Positions 10,948 to 20,450 are shown, counted from the first letter of the stretch. The stretch is 21,824 bases of DNA from Lobulomyces angularis (GCA_027604685.1 JADHYX010000032.1:72251-94074); one strand, 5' to 3'. Program-made: numbers and translations. The notes: generated by a model not told the origin, from the letters alone.

Positions 10948-11994
10948 ATGGGAAGACTTTGCTTCTTGATAGCGATAAACCTTCTTTGTCTGCAAATCAT
11001 CGTTGCAGCTCATTATTCGCACAAACTTTCAATATCAAATCTTCACAACTACTACCACAGGTGTCCTTCTAATGCTGAAAAGTGTTATGACAACGGTATA
11101 ACTTTAGCCAATTTTTACAGCCATTTATCTTTAATTTAAGGTATACTAGCGTGTGAAGGTGGATACTGGGTGTATACTCCATGTACCAAAAACACCTCCT
11201 GCAAACGGTATAAATTTTAATGTAAACTTTACTAGTTAATTAATATTTTTATTTTTTTTACAATTAGCCATAGAAATACTGTTTATTGTGATCACATAAA
11301 AAAAAAAAAACAATATGATGCCTGGGGATATGAAGATGGTGAAGAATCGGATGCAGAAAATAATGATTTTGATGACGAAGATTGGATTGCTGAAAATGAT
11401 GATTTTGATGACGAGATGGAGAATGGGAAAGAAAAAAATTGGCGAGATACTAGAAAAAAATGGAATAGCGATGAAAATGAGGATTCGGATAATGAATTTG
11501 AAGAATGGGAGTTTGAACGACCAGGAAACGATAATGAAAATGAAGATCCAGAGGAAATAGAGAATGGAACAGCTGAGGAGGAAAATGTTGAACCGAAACC
11601 TAAAAGTGACTCATCTGAACCAGAAAAACCAAATGAAAGAGTTTCGGCAAAAACAACCCAAACTAGTAAACCAACTGATGTTAAAACTGAAAGCACCCCG
11701 ATAGCATCTACTACTAATTCTGATGTTGATTTTTGCATTAATCCACCTGTCTCAAAGGTTGGATTGTGTATATTCTTCAATATATTTAATGATAATGTAT
11801 TTTTAGGTTCCTTCTTACACAGCTACACTACAAAAATGCTTTAAAGTTTGCTGTTCTATGGAGCTGAATCCCGGACTCAAAAACAGTTGCAACAGGCAAT
11901 GGTAACTAATTTTTTATAGCAATTATTTAAACTATTTCTTACCAGTCAAATATTGGATGATGCTGCTTTTAGAGCTCAAGTCTGGGGACAATAA
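10948..11994 (+). CDS. Secreted acidic protein with CBM19-type chitin-binding module
   Basis: Five exons: 10948-11095, 11141-11207, 11268-11757, 11807-11901 and 11946-11994, giving 282 residues. Residues 1-21 (MGRLCFLIAINLLCLQIIVA) form a signal peptide. Residues 39-79 carry six cysteines (39, 45, 53, 63, 69, 78) in the pattern C-x5-C-x7-C-E-G-G-x-W-V-x3-C-x5-C-x8-C, which fits the carbohydrate-binding module family 19 fold known from fungal chitinases. Then come a Lys run, a long Asp/Glu/Asn-rich segment with a duplicated NDDFDDE-type unit, a Thr/Ser/Lys linker, and a second Cys cluster (CFKVCCSMEL, NSCNRQC). No catalytic domain is present, so binding to chitin or a cell wall is the likely role. 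The last intron is my choice: reading through would end the protein at a TAA right after CNRQW, whereas splicing adds another Cys and 15 residues. Confidence 0.75.
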
Positions 11995-12155
11995 ATCAAA
12001 GGCTCATGAACCTCTAAATTTCTGCAAAATAATAAATATTTCATTCTTACTTAATTCAATATAACCAAAAAAAAAATGTATTTACTTAAGACTAATCTAT
12101 CTACTTCATTAATTTCATACCAAAAATATCAGTAATTTGTTTCAACATTGTAAAA
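11995..12155. other. Short convergent spacer
   Basis: Lies between the 3' ends of the CBM19-like gene (+) and ureD (minus). No feature seen beyond AT-rich 3' flank sequence. Confidence 0.4.
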
Positions 12156-13191
12156 TTATATAAAAATGTTTTTTCCTATTAATTTTTGCAACCCATCCAA
12201 GCAGTTTAAAATAAAATTTTTCAGCAAAATTGTTTCTAATGCCGCTACTCTAACAACCAAACCGTTATCGTTACTAAAAGTGGAACTAGAAAATATTAAT
12301 GGAGGTAGATTCAAGGCTTTGCCAGTGATTATGTTATCAGCATTTAACTTTAAAATATTTTGTTTCAAAACATCTAACTTTGCCCCGTATAAAATTAAGG
12401 TTCCATAGCATTGATATGGTTTTACTCTATCAGAGTAGCTCGTTTCCCCTGAATTTATCCCTTTATGCTCATCTTCTAATAACCAACAATCATTAAAAAT
12501 ACAAATTTTATCTTTGCAATCTCCATCTTTCAATAAAAATAATTGATTTAAGCTACAATATTTTTCAAACTTCCACACTTCGCCATTCGACATTCTTCCA
12601 GAAGTAAACCAATCCAGAATGATCAAGTTGCTGTTAAGATTTATATAAAAAATTTGTTCTTGTTTGTAGGATGAATTTTCAAAGCACGTTACTGGTTCAG
12701 GAAGTAAACAAAATAGTGAGTTTTGGTTTAAATAACATGTCAGTGATTGAATTACATCAAAATCTCTAATTTTAATACTAGTATTTACAGATGCATTTAC
12801 AACACTGTGGTTTTGCCTTTTTTTATATACTTTCGTTGATGCTTGCGTCAGTAGTGATAAAGTTGCATTTTCTCCAACCTTGATAACTAGTTTATAGCTG
12901 TCTCCGCTCACCTTTTAGTTGACAAGTTAAAATTAAAAAAAAAAAAAAAAAGTGCGAAAAAAATTCAAATTTTACTTTAAAATAAAAATTTCGGTGTTAG
13001 ATTACCAATCCTCCACCATATGTTAAAGAATAAATAGCTAAAGCCTTATCTTTGAAAGTTTGAGTTGAGATTAGTTTGATGGGATAGGTAGATTCCAATT
13101 TTTTTAGTAATATTAGATCAGTTAACTGTGATATTTCGCATTCGATATAACCTAAGCCGATCACTTTTTTTTCAAAATTATCTTCTGCCAT
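12156..13191 (-). CDS. ureD: Urease accessory protein UreD
   Basis: Two exons on the minus strand, 13191-13006 and 12911-12156, joined in phase 0 by a 94-nt GT-AG intron, give 313 residues. The junction makes TYGGGL|VSGDSYKLVIKV, the family hallmark GG-x-V-x-GD. It is followed by LLTQASTKVYK and later ILDWFTSGRMSNGEVWKF, both conserved UreD blocks. UreD (also called UreH) is a cytosolic chaperone that binds apo-urease and, with UreF and UreG, guides nickel and CO2 into the active site. Its presence implies a nickel urease elsewhere in the genome, as in many fungi and plants. The start ATG sits right after a poly-A stretch; exon 1 could be extended upstream only through stops. It diverges from the C6orf136-like gene. 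Confidence 0.95.
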
Positions 13192-13486
13192 TAAAAAAAA
13201 AAAAAGTCTTCAAATAGTTAAAATATCTTATACTGTATTAATAACTTATTTGAGAAAAAAAAAAAATGATATACTTCTAAAAATTTTAAAATTTGTTGTA
13301 AAAAAAATTTGGTTTTTCACTTTTTTCTTGAAACGTATAAAAAAAATTTTTTTTTTTTTAATCTTTATTTATACTTCAAATTATATTGTGAAAAAAAAAA
13401 AATAAATAAATTAAAAGAAAAAGAAAAAGAAAAAAATTATCTATTTTATTTTTTTTTTTTTATAGAATTTAATCTTAAAAAAAATT
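13192..13486. promoter_or_regulatory. Shared divergent promoter region (ureD / C6orf136-like gene)
   Basis: 295 bp of poly-A/T-rich sequence between two divergent start codons. The 66-codon open frame at 13309-13509 is a translation of homopolymers and I do not regard it as a gene. No specific binding site recognised. Confidence 0.45.
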
Positions 13487-14348
13487 ATGATGGGATCTTC
13501 AAAAATTAATAGTTTTCAACGGCAACAGACTGTTTTGTTTTCAAAAATTATACCCAACTACAGAGGCAACAAAGAGTTTATTAAATCTTTAATTTCTTTT
13601 AATAAAAAAGTTAATTTTTCAACTCAAAAAAATTTTAATGAAAGCAACGACGTGAAAATGTTAAATGTTGGTTTGGGAACTAGAACTTTAAGAAATGAAA
13701 TCCCAAATTATTTCAAATATTTTTTTAATTACAATTCAGATTTGAATCTGATTAATAATATTATTGAATTTAGAAAAAATAACTTGACGAGTTTAAATTC
13801 AAAAATTTATTCAAAAGGTATTGTTTTTAAAGAGCCTGTTCATAATAAAATTAAAATTTTTGGTAAATTTAAGTACTTGGTTTTTTTAAATTTTATCAAG
13901 TTAATGTTAAATTTAACATTTAAAAAAATGGAAATAACTATTTTAAGATTTGAGCAAGTTGATCTAAATGCAAAAGATTCTTCGAGTGTTACTGAAGCAA
14001 TAATAGAAGAATTTAAAAAAGATAAAAACAAAGTAGATGAAGATATCAATTTGAAGTTGGTGGTGAGGTTAAAGTTTAGTGGAATTAATAGATGGAAAAG
14101 CTTAGTTTTTGTAGAAGAAGAGCTCACGATATATGAATGCTTAAATGAATACCATTTTGATAATTTTGGGTTAATTAATGAGCATAGGTATTAAAAATAG
14201 AAAAAAAAAAGATTTGGTTGAAAAAGTTTTTTAATTACCCGTTTTAAGGTTGTTATGGATAAGACCTGTTCCAAGTTCCTTTTTTTTTGGTAGATACTGG
14301 TTAAACTATAATAGGGAAGGGATCTTGAACACTACTTGTAAAAAATAA
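13487..14348 (+). CDS. C6orf136/DUF2358-like protein, probably mitochondrial
   Basis: Two exons, 13487-14187 and 14249-14348, giving 266 residues. The N-terminal 60 residues are basic and Ser/Asn/Lys-rich, compatible with import into mitochondria. The C-terminal part matches the layout of the DUF2358 family (NTF2-like fold, human C6orf136): IYSKGIVFKEPVHNK, a hydrophobic helix (YLVFLNFIKLML), a strand with RLKFSGINRW, and FDNFGLINEHR. The biochemical role of the family is unknown to me. Without splicing, the frame stops at 14192-14194 just after EHRY. A GTATTA donor and TTTTAAG acceptor allow a 61-nt intron, after which 33 further codons stay open with Trp, Pro and Arg residues (WIRPVPSS, GRYWLNYNREG), so I prefer the spliced form. 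Family assignment is by eye only. Confidence 0.6.
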
Positions 14349-14673
14349 AAAGATATAAAATAGAAGTTTTTTTTTTTTGGGAGATTAAGTTCAGTTGTAT
14401 ACTGTAGCGTGAATTTTATTTATTTTTATAATAGTTAAACGTATATTTCTTTTTTTTTTTAGAGTTTTGTTTTTATAGTTATTAAATAATATTTAACATT
14501 AATTTTTTTTAGTTTTTCATATTCCAACTTCTAGTAAATTGCTCGATAGAATCAACAAAAATTAAAAAAAAAATAAAATAAAATAAAAAAGAAATAAATG
14601 GTATTAAATATATTGCAGAAAAAAAAAGAAAATAAAAGATAAATGCCACAATTAATGTCAAAAGAAAAAGAAT
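14349..14673. other. Convergent spacer
   Basis: Lies between the 3' ends of the C6orf136-like gene and IMP3. A/T runs with scattered AATAAA-like motifs on both strands, consistent with facing polyadenylation regions. No gene or RNA seen. Confidence 0.5.
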
Positions 14674-15476
14674 TTATCCCAAAAGATCGTAGTCATCCAA
14701 TTTGTCATTGTACTGTAGAGGAAAAAATAAAATAAAAGGTAAGAAAAAAAATTAAGTAATAAAAAAAATAAAAATGAAAATCTATTGTTATTTGAAACCT
14801 TCATAATCTTTCTCTTAATCTTAGAGGTATCCACCCAAGTTACAAAGTCTTCATAGTTTCTAGAAACCAAGTATGCAGGGTCTGTTATAACATGAGGGCC
14901 AACTCTTAAGTGACCTTGTTCAACTAAAGTAACCGCCTCCTAAATAATAAAAATTATAGTCAAAAAAAAAAGGGAAATGAAAAACAATACCTTAACGGTC
15001 TCCGCCATTTTTAATCTAACCATGATAACGGGTAACCTTCTCCTACAAAAACTTGAAACAGTAATTTTACTGCATTGACTTAAAGTATTTTTTTGACTAA
15101 TTATTCCCAGATTAAATAATTTTTCTAATAACATTTCAGATGTCTCGTCTCTAAAACTATCTTTGGGGTCTAATAAACTAATTTTGTTTGTCAATTTTGT
15201 TATCTGTCCAACAATTCTATTATATTTCATATATTCATCTCTTTTTTGTAAATGATATCTTCTCATTACTTTGATTTCATTTAATGTTTGATTATTTTTC
15301 CATCTAAATTTTTTTTTTGTTTAAAATAAGAAATTAAAAAATACTTGTAAAATTTATGCAAAAAAAATATATGTATTTTTTTTAATTAAATTATATAAAA
15401 CTTTTCAAATTACTTACTGTAAAAAGTCAACCTTTTTTAATAGTTTTTCTTCATGATATTTTAACTTTCTAACCAT
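14674..15476 (-). CDS. IMP3: U3 small nucleolar ribonucleoprotein IMP3
   Basis: Four exons on the minus strand: 15476-15418, 15303-14991, 14939-14799 and 14712-14674, giving 183 residues, almost exactly the usual length. It starts [20 protein letters not shown], the conserved N-terminus. The S4 RNA-binding domain follows ([20 protein letters not shown], then [20 protein letters not shown]). It ends with the family hallmark [20 protein letters not shown] and an acidic DDYDLLG tail. IMP3 is part of the MPP10-IMP3-IMP4 module of the small-subunit processome; it promotes pairing of U3 snoRNA with pre-rRNA in the nucleolus. The last exon carries only 12 codons plus the stop, and is supported by the conserved YND-x-x-DDYDL end. 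Confidence 0.97.
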
Positions 15477-15944
15477 TTTGAATTAAAAGATTTTTTATAT
15501 TTTTTTTTTTTTTTTTTTAAAAAAAAAATATTAAGTTTTTGATTAACATACAGGGAGTTTTTTTTTTAATAATAAATTATTAGTTAGAAGGAATATTTTT
15601 AATTTATTAGTAAATTATTCTGTTTTTTTCCCAACTTCAGATAAAAATCAGTAAAAATTGAACAAAAAGGGTTCAAAACTTTGATGAATTAAGCAATGAT
15701 GGCTTATGTAGAAATATCCTTTGTTGACCCAAAAAATAAAAAAATTATTGTTTCCAAATTAAAGCTTAAATTGATATGAATTTACAATAAATTTCCGTAA
15801 TTTTTTTTACATGATTAATTAAAAATTGAATTTTATTTCAATATATATTATTATCCAGTATTCCTTACAAATACTATACTCTTATTTTGTAATTAAATTA
15901 AGTTTAAAAAAATAAGATTCTCTATATACATTTATTTAAAAAAT
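15477..15944. other. Intergenic spacer between IMP3 and the SUMO ligase gene
   Basis: IMP3 promoter and leader lie on the left, the 3' end of the PIAS-like gene on the right. Poly-A/T near 15500-15540. A 27-codon plus-strand open frame at 15696-15779 starts with two ATGs and is less homopolymeric than its surroundings, but has no recognisable similarity. No RNA gene seen. Confidence 0.5.
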
Positions 15945-18466
15945 TTATTTTCTAGGTGGATCGTTACAAATGTACTTAAAATTCTGGTTTGAAGTATTAT
16001 TTGATTGCGCTGTATTGTTGTAAGTAGCAGGGTTTTGAACTGCAGAAAGTCCAGATACTCCAAAGGTATTTATTTGTGGATTAGCTGCCAGCGGCGAAAA
16101 GGTTACTGGTAGAGGTTGGAAAGAAGATATCATACCACTACCGGAGTTATAAAATTGCTGTAATGAATTAGAGGTGTTTTGATTTAAATAATTAGGAAAA
16201 TTTAAGGGCGGTCCATTAGAATTTCCAAATACCACTCGTTTATATATATGTTGCTGCTGCTGCTGGTTAAAAACTCCAGATTGTTCAAGAGTTAAAATAT
16301 TATGTGTGTTATTATTTGGATTTGGGGGAGGTAACCATTGAGAACTATTCGTTGGCTTTATATTAGTTGTTGTAAGAGATGGCATTGTAATAGCGCCTTG
16401 GGTTTTCTGCTTTTTCAATGGTGGGATGTAAGTTGAAGGATTCGAGGGTGGAGTTGGAAAATGGAGATTTGTGGATGGCAGCAGTGTTGAAGATGTGGTA
16501 GTTGGTATAACTTTTCCCAAAGGTGGCGCTGTAGTAGCTTCTGATGGATTTGGTATCACTTCATCGTCGCTGTCAAGTGTTAAATCAATAATTTCTGTGT
16601 TGCTTTTAGTAGTTGCTACAAAAGAAAAATATAAACTCCATGAAAAAAAAAAAAAACATACGAATTATAACAGCATAGCGATCCTCTTCATTAACAGAAG
16701 TTTCTTCTCGATTGATAGAAGAATTCTTTTCATTTTTTTTAACCACATCATCTTCATCAGAATCCTCCGCTTCAGTTTTTATTTTGGTTTCCCCATTGTC
16801 CCCTTTCAATATATTGCTAGAGTTTCCTGATTCAACACTTTTTGGAAAACTCCAGGTACCATCTGGTAAAAGATCTACTGTGTCAACCTCGTCATCAACG
16901 CTATTCAATATTTCTAAAAAAAGTCCGTCCACAAATATGTTTTGCCACGACAAAGTTTTACTGCAAACTGGACAGTTATATTCCTGTGCACTGTCATGAT
17001 ACATTAGGTATGTTTCGAGATCAAAGCACTGATCATGGTTACATTCCTTGCTTCTTGCAGGAGTGACAATTTTACTCATTGTTATGGGATCTCTCAAAGA
17101 TATGATATTCGATGTAGCTATTAAATCATCATCTTGGTGCTCTAATGCCTTCTGCTGAACTAAATAGCAATTGAAGATTATGTTTAATAAAACAAAATAA
17201 TGAAACAAAAAAATCGAAACATCGACTTACGTGCTTTAACAAGAATTTCCTTTGAAACAAAATTACTGTTTTTCAAGCGTTCGCTCTGTTCTGAGGTAGA
17301 TATTTTTTTCACTAATGCAACTTTCATTACATATTTCTACAAAAAAAAAATTAAGATAAAAAATTAATAAACATAATTAAAAAAATATATTAAAACATAA
17401 AAAAAATTTTATTCTATACGGAAGATTCAGCATTAAATCTAATTTCCACTCTATTGTTAGCGTTTTCCCTCAGATGTAAATAGCTTGTTATGTTTAATGG
17501 TTGATAAATCATTCTTTTTTTTTTCACAGTCAAATATTTCTTTAAATAAAAATAAAGGATTAAAAAAAATAGAAAATTTAAAAAATCAGCTTTCTAAATT
17601 ACATTGGCGGGAATGTGCTGACTATTTACAAAAATCTGAAAACTAGGATGAAATTGAACCGCAATTGGTTTTTCAGGTATAATTGAAACCAAGGTGATAG
17701 GATTTTTTTTTAGTTCCCCAACATATAAAAAGCAATTAACGTTTGTTTTATTGCTATGCATGAGGTTCGGAATGTCAGTAGATGATAATGTAAACTCATG
17801 CTTTACCGAATTTCCAATACGACCTAAAAAAAGAGATTTCTTTCATTTAAATATTGTTTTATGCTAATTCAATATTTATTTGTTTAACTATCGCTCAAAA
17901 AAAAATAAAAAAAAAAAAAAAAACAAATCTTTCACATTTAAAAACGTTTGGCAGTTTAATTTTCTAATGAAAATTCAAAATAAATAGACAGTTTTGTGTC
18001 TATCCCAATTAGGATGAGTAACATATTGCAGTCTTGTTAAAAAAAAAAAATAACAAAATTATTACTTACAATCTATTAATTTTGGAGGACAAAGATTTAA
18101 TACAACATCAACTCCAGGTAATGTGTTAAATTCTACTTTTTCCACCGATTCAACAGCTTTTACAGGCGTATTAAAATTATTCTGTATTAATGTGTTTTTA
18201 ACAGTGGAGTTGATTGTTGTTGAATTTGATGGTATAATGTTCATTGTTTTAAGTTGATCAATAAAAGCAAGTTTAAGTTTTTGATTCTCTAAAGTATTTA
18301 TTTGCCAGCTATTTATCGCTTCAAAAAGTCTCGCCTGTAGGTCTGCTTTCTTTCCAACAACCCGCAAATTCAAACTTCTTAAGATGTTTTTTAAATGCGA
18401 TACTGTTAACCTCTGGCATGCGTTTTTTGCCATCAAAAATTCGTTGGCATCTACTCCCATATTCAT
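15945..18466 (-). CDS. PIAS/Siz-type SUMO E3 ligase (SAP, PINIT, SP-RING, SIM)
   Basis: Six exons on the minus strand: 18466-18070, 17823-17603, 17539-17420, 17336-17231, 17159-16662 and 16615-15945, giving 670 residues. An N-terminal SAP domain (about 20-53: LTVSHLKNILRSLNLRVVGK) binds DNA or chromatin. A PINIT region (about 133-265) includes AVQFHPSFQIFVNSQHIPAN and RENANNRVEIRFNA. The SP-RING is at about 300-365: RDPITMSKIVTPARSKECNH, with likely zinc ligands Cys321, His323, Cys344 and Cys347 (CPVC), then FVDGLFLEIL. A SUMO-interacting motif, EIIDLTLDSDDE, follows at about 455-466, and the tail is rich in Pro, Asn, Gln and Thr with a PPLKKQK basic patch. The protein transfers SUMO from the Ubc9 conjugating enzyme to nuclear targets. 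Intron 1 is unusually long at 246 nt; I tested extra exons inside it and none keeps phase. Confidence 0.95.
17984..18003. repeat. Inverted repeat in the long first intron of the SUMO ligase gene
   Basis: ATAGACA at 17984-17990 pairs with TGTCTAT at 17997-18003 around a 6-nt loop, giving a perfect 7-bp hairpin within a less homopolymeric stretch of the 246-nt intron. It could be part of an intronic small RNA or a splicing element; no box C/D or convincing H/ACA layout was found. Confidence 0.45.
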
Positions 18467-18652
18467 TTTAAATCTAATGGAAATAAATATTTTTTTTTTC
18501 CAATTTTTTTTTTTTTTTTTTTTTTTGAAACTTCAAAATTTTGATGGCATTCTATGCCCAACCAGTAAAAGATTTAGAAATTAAGATTAAAAGGAAAATA
18601 AAATAAAATATGAAAAATAAGGCTAATTTTATTTATTTGCAAATTAAAATAT

Positions 18653-19609
18653 CTACTTTCCTTTTTTTTTTTTTTGGTTGTTTTCAACAACAATTCCAGT
18701 ATCCTCTGAAACATCATGTTTCCTTTTCTTTGAACCACATAAATTTAATATTTTATCAGCAAATAGACTTTGCTCTATTTCCTGATTAGTAAAGTCTATG
18801 TTATTTTCTTTTAAAGAATCCTTTTTCTCATTTATCAAATTATAAAAACTCTCGTAAGATTTGAATGTATATTCCAATTTTTTAGAATCTCCAAAAACTT
18901 GAAGCATGCCTAAAAAAAATTAAAATATTAGAATATTAAAAAAATAAAATTAAAATTTAAAACTTCGCCCTGCCTTCATCACTCATAAAACAAAATTGAG
19001 GATCTATCAAACTAAAGATAAGAGATGCTGTAGCAGGTCCTACACCCTTAATGTATATACTTAATACACTAAAAGATTAAAAATTACTTTTAAATTTTTT
19101 GAGAAGGTCTTTAATGCTCCTAAACAGTTTCCTTCAGTTAATAATTTTAAAGACTCTGTAAAGCTGGAAGCTATCAAGTCTTCACTGTTGCTTTCTACGT
19201 TTTTTAATAATGCAGGACGGAAAGTTCCTTTCTAAAAATTTTAATTTTAAGTTTTGTGAAGAAAATTAATGTACTATATCAATTATGTACTATATCAATT
19301 ATGTAAATATATTTTTTTTAGTTCTTACAGATAACTTCCACTCCACAATTTTTTTAATTTCAGATTTTGATGGAAGTTTAGAAAAAGAAAAACTTTGACT
19401 CGTCAACCAATTGTCCAAATCAATTAACCTCTTTGTACCTGTAAATGTCAACCGTTATATAAAGTAACGCAAAAATAAAATTGAAGAAATTAACAAAAGA
19501 TAGTATTACCTTCAGCAGTTTTTTTTTTATTAGCTATAGTTTCTATAGCTTTTTTATAAGAATTTTTAGCTTCATTCCATTCATTTTGATCCACAGATTG
19601 AAATAACAT
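18653..19609 (-). CDS. Fungal-type helix-hairpin-helix protein (KGxFRP / KGVGPATAS / MSDE family)
   Basis: Five exons on the minus strand: 19609-19510, 19438-19329, 19231-19088, 19046-18974 and 18909-18653, giving 227 residues. Conserved blocks are LIDLDNWL, IVEWKLSKGTFRPALLKNVE, KNLKGVGPATASLIFSLIDP and FCFMSDEG, ending in a Lys-rich basic tail (KKRKHD, KKKKGK) that looks like a nuclear signal. KGVGPATAS is a helix-hairpin-helix motif of the kind that contacts DNA backbone in DNA glycosylases. I recall this as a conserved family in fungi without a firm function. Intron 3 must use the acceptor before GGT-GTA-GGA, or the motif is lost. Intron 4 needs a GC donor (GAAG|GCAGGG) to preserve MSDE and the downstream frame. 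It shares a 61-bp promoter with TEN1. Confidence 0.85.
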
Positions 19610-19670
19610 CTCAAAAAAAAAACCCTCATCCACTTCTGAAAAATTTAAATAACACTTAGTATTTTCATAA
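19610..19670. promoter_or_regulatory. 61-bp divergent spacer between the helix-hairpin-helix gene and TEN1
   Basis: The two start codons (19609 on minus, 19671 on plus) are 61 bp apart, so transcription of the pair must begin within or across this segment, possibly inside the other gene. A TTTTTCAG acceptor-like string on the minus strand just upstream of the helix-hairpin-helix start might mark a leader intron. Confidence 0.55.
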
Positions 19671-20230
19671 ATGCATCCAGTATATCACATAAGAGAAATT
19701 CAAGAATCTTCCAATGGGTTGTCAGGAAGTTCAGTAAGAGTATTGGGGAAGTAAGCAACTTCACATTATTGTTTTATAAAGTTTTACTGGTTTTTTTTGA
19801 CATAGAATCAACAGTTTATATTTAAATGAAAGTTTAGCAATAATTGAATTTAAAGAAACTGAAATGCTGATGGATTTATGTTTACTTGGAACAGATGTTC
19901 AAAAGCTGAATAAAACATCTCTATACCAATTTCTTGGAGATTTGGAAGATTTTGAAGTATGGATAAACAAAATGCATGCATTAGTTACAATAAACTAATA
20001 ACTGTTTTTTTGCATAAAAAAATTTTTTTTAATTTGCTTTTATCAATTTAAAGGAGGACCAAATGCTTAAGAATTCTAATATTTCTATACCAAAACATGC
20101 AGGGTCAGGAGCAGTGATATTGAAAGCACGAATATTTCGATTAATGGATGGTTTGGACCTAAATCTCTTTGAGAAAAGTTTAACATTGAAGAGAAGGTTT
20201 TTGCAAGAAAGAGAAGGCCTTAGTTTCTAA
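19671..20230 (+). CDS. TEN1: CST complex subunit TEN1
   Basis: Three exons: 19671-19750, 19806-19956 and 20054-20230, giving 135 residues, close to the human protein (123). The OB-fold pattern is clear: GSSVRVLGKINSLYLNES, then a strand with MLMDLCLLGTDV, then TSLYQFLGDLED, and after the second intron GAVILKARIFRLMDGLDLNL followed by a terminal helix (LFEKSLTLKRRFLQE). In human TEN1 the corresponding blocks are a Gly-Ser-Leu-Tyr...Gly-Glu-Leu strand and a Lys-Ala-Arg...Val-Glu-Gly-Met-Asn-Leu strand. TEN1 joins STN1 and CTC1/CDC13 in the CST complex, which binds telomeric single-strand DNA, limits telomerase and assists lagging-strand fill-in. Intron 2 starts with GTATGG, and reading through it would replace the conserved last strand and helix by an early stop. 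Confidence 0.88.
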
Positions 20231-20365
20231 TTTGCTTTGAAGGAAGGACTTGAAGACAAGGGAGGAACATGTGCTGGAAAACGCAACAAAAAAAAAGCTT
20301 AAATTTACATTAAGATTTTAATAATATTTTTTTAAAAAAAGCTAAAAAATTAAAAATAGTTTCCA

Positions 20366-20450
20366 AAAACCCTACAAAACCCGAGTTGCGCCAATCCAAA
20401 AATTGACTAAAACCCTATAAAACCCTCCTATCCACCCAAGCAACTCCGTC
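20366..20450. promoter_or_regulatory. AAAACCC(TA) box cluster with a 7-bp inverted repeat
   Basis: AAAACCC occurs at 20366, 20376, 20409 and 20419 or within a base of these, with flanks CTAC, CTATA and CTCC. GAGTTGC at 20383-20389 pairs with GCAACTC at 20440-20446, so two of the boxes lie in the loop. Another AAAACCC is near 20716. The boxes resemble telo-box or Tbf1-type promoter sites (AAACCCTA), which in plants and many fungi drive ribosome-related and other highly expressed genes. Upstream position relative to the antizyme gene fits a promoter role; this is inference. Confidence 0.5.

Noticed and set aside
11292..11780. 162-codon minus-strand open frame rich in Ser and Phe
   Set aside because: It is the antisense shadow of the acidic Asp/Glu/Asn-rich exon of the CBM19-like gene.
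12166..12408. 80-codon plus-strand open frame
   Set aside because: Antisense to the C-terminal part of ureD, with no independent support.
13309..13509. 66-codon plus-strand open frame before the C6orf136-like gene
   Set aside because: Translation of poly-T, poly-A and AAG runs.
15696..15779. 27-codon open frame beginning with two ATGs
   Set aside because: Too short to judge, no similarity and no splice partner found; could be a leader or chance.
19061..19087. 19-nt intron in the helix-hairpin-helix gene (GTAATT to TTTTAG)
   Set aside because: It would give a stop soon after; extending to the next AAG acceptor gives a 41-nt intron and restores the KGVGPATAS motif.
20231..20301. Extension of TEN1 by a Lys-rich tail ending near 20301
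   Set aside because: The TEN1 frame stops at 20228-20230 and there is no GT donor placed to bypass it.
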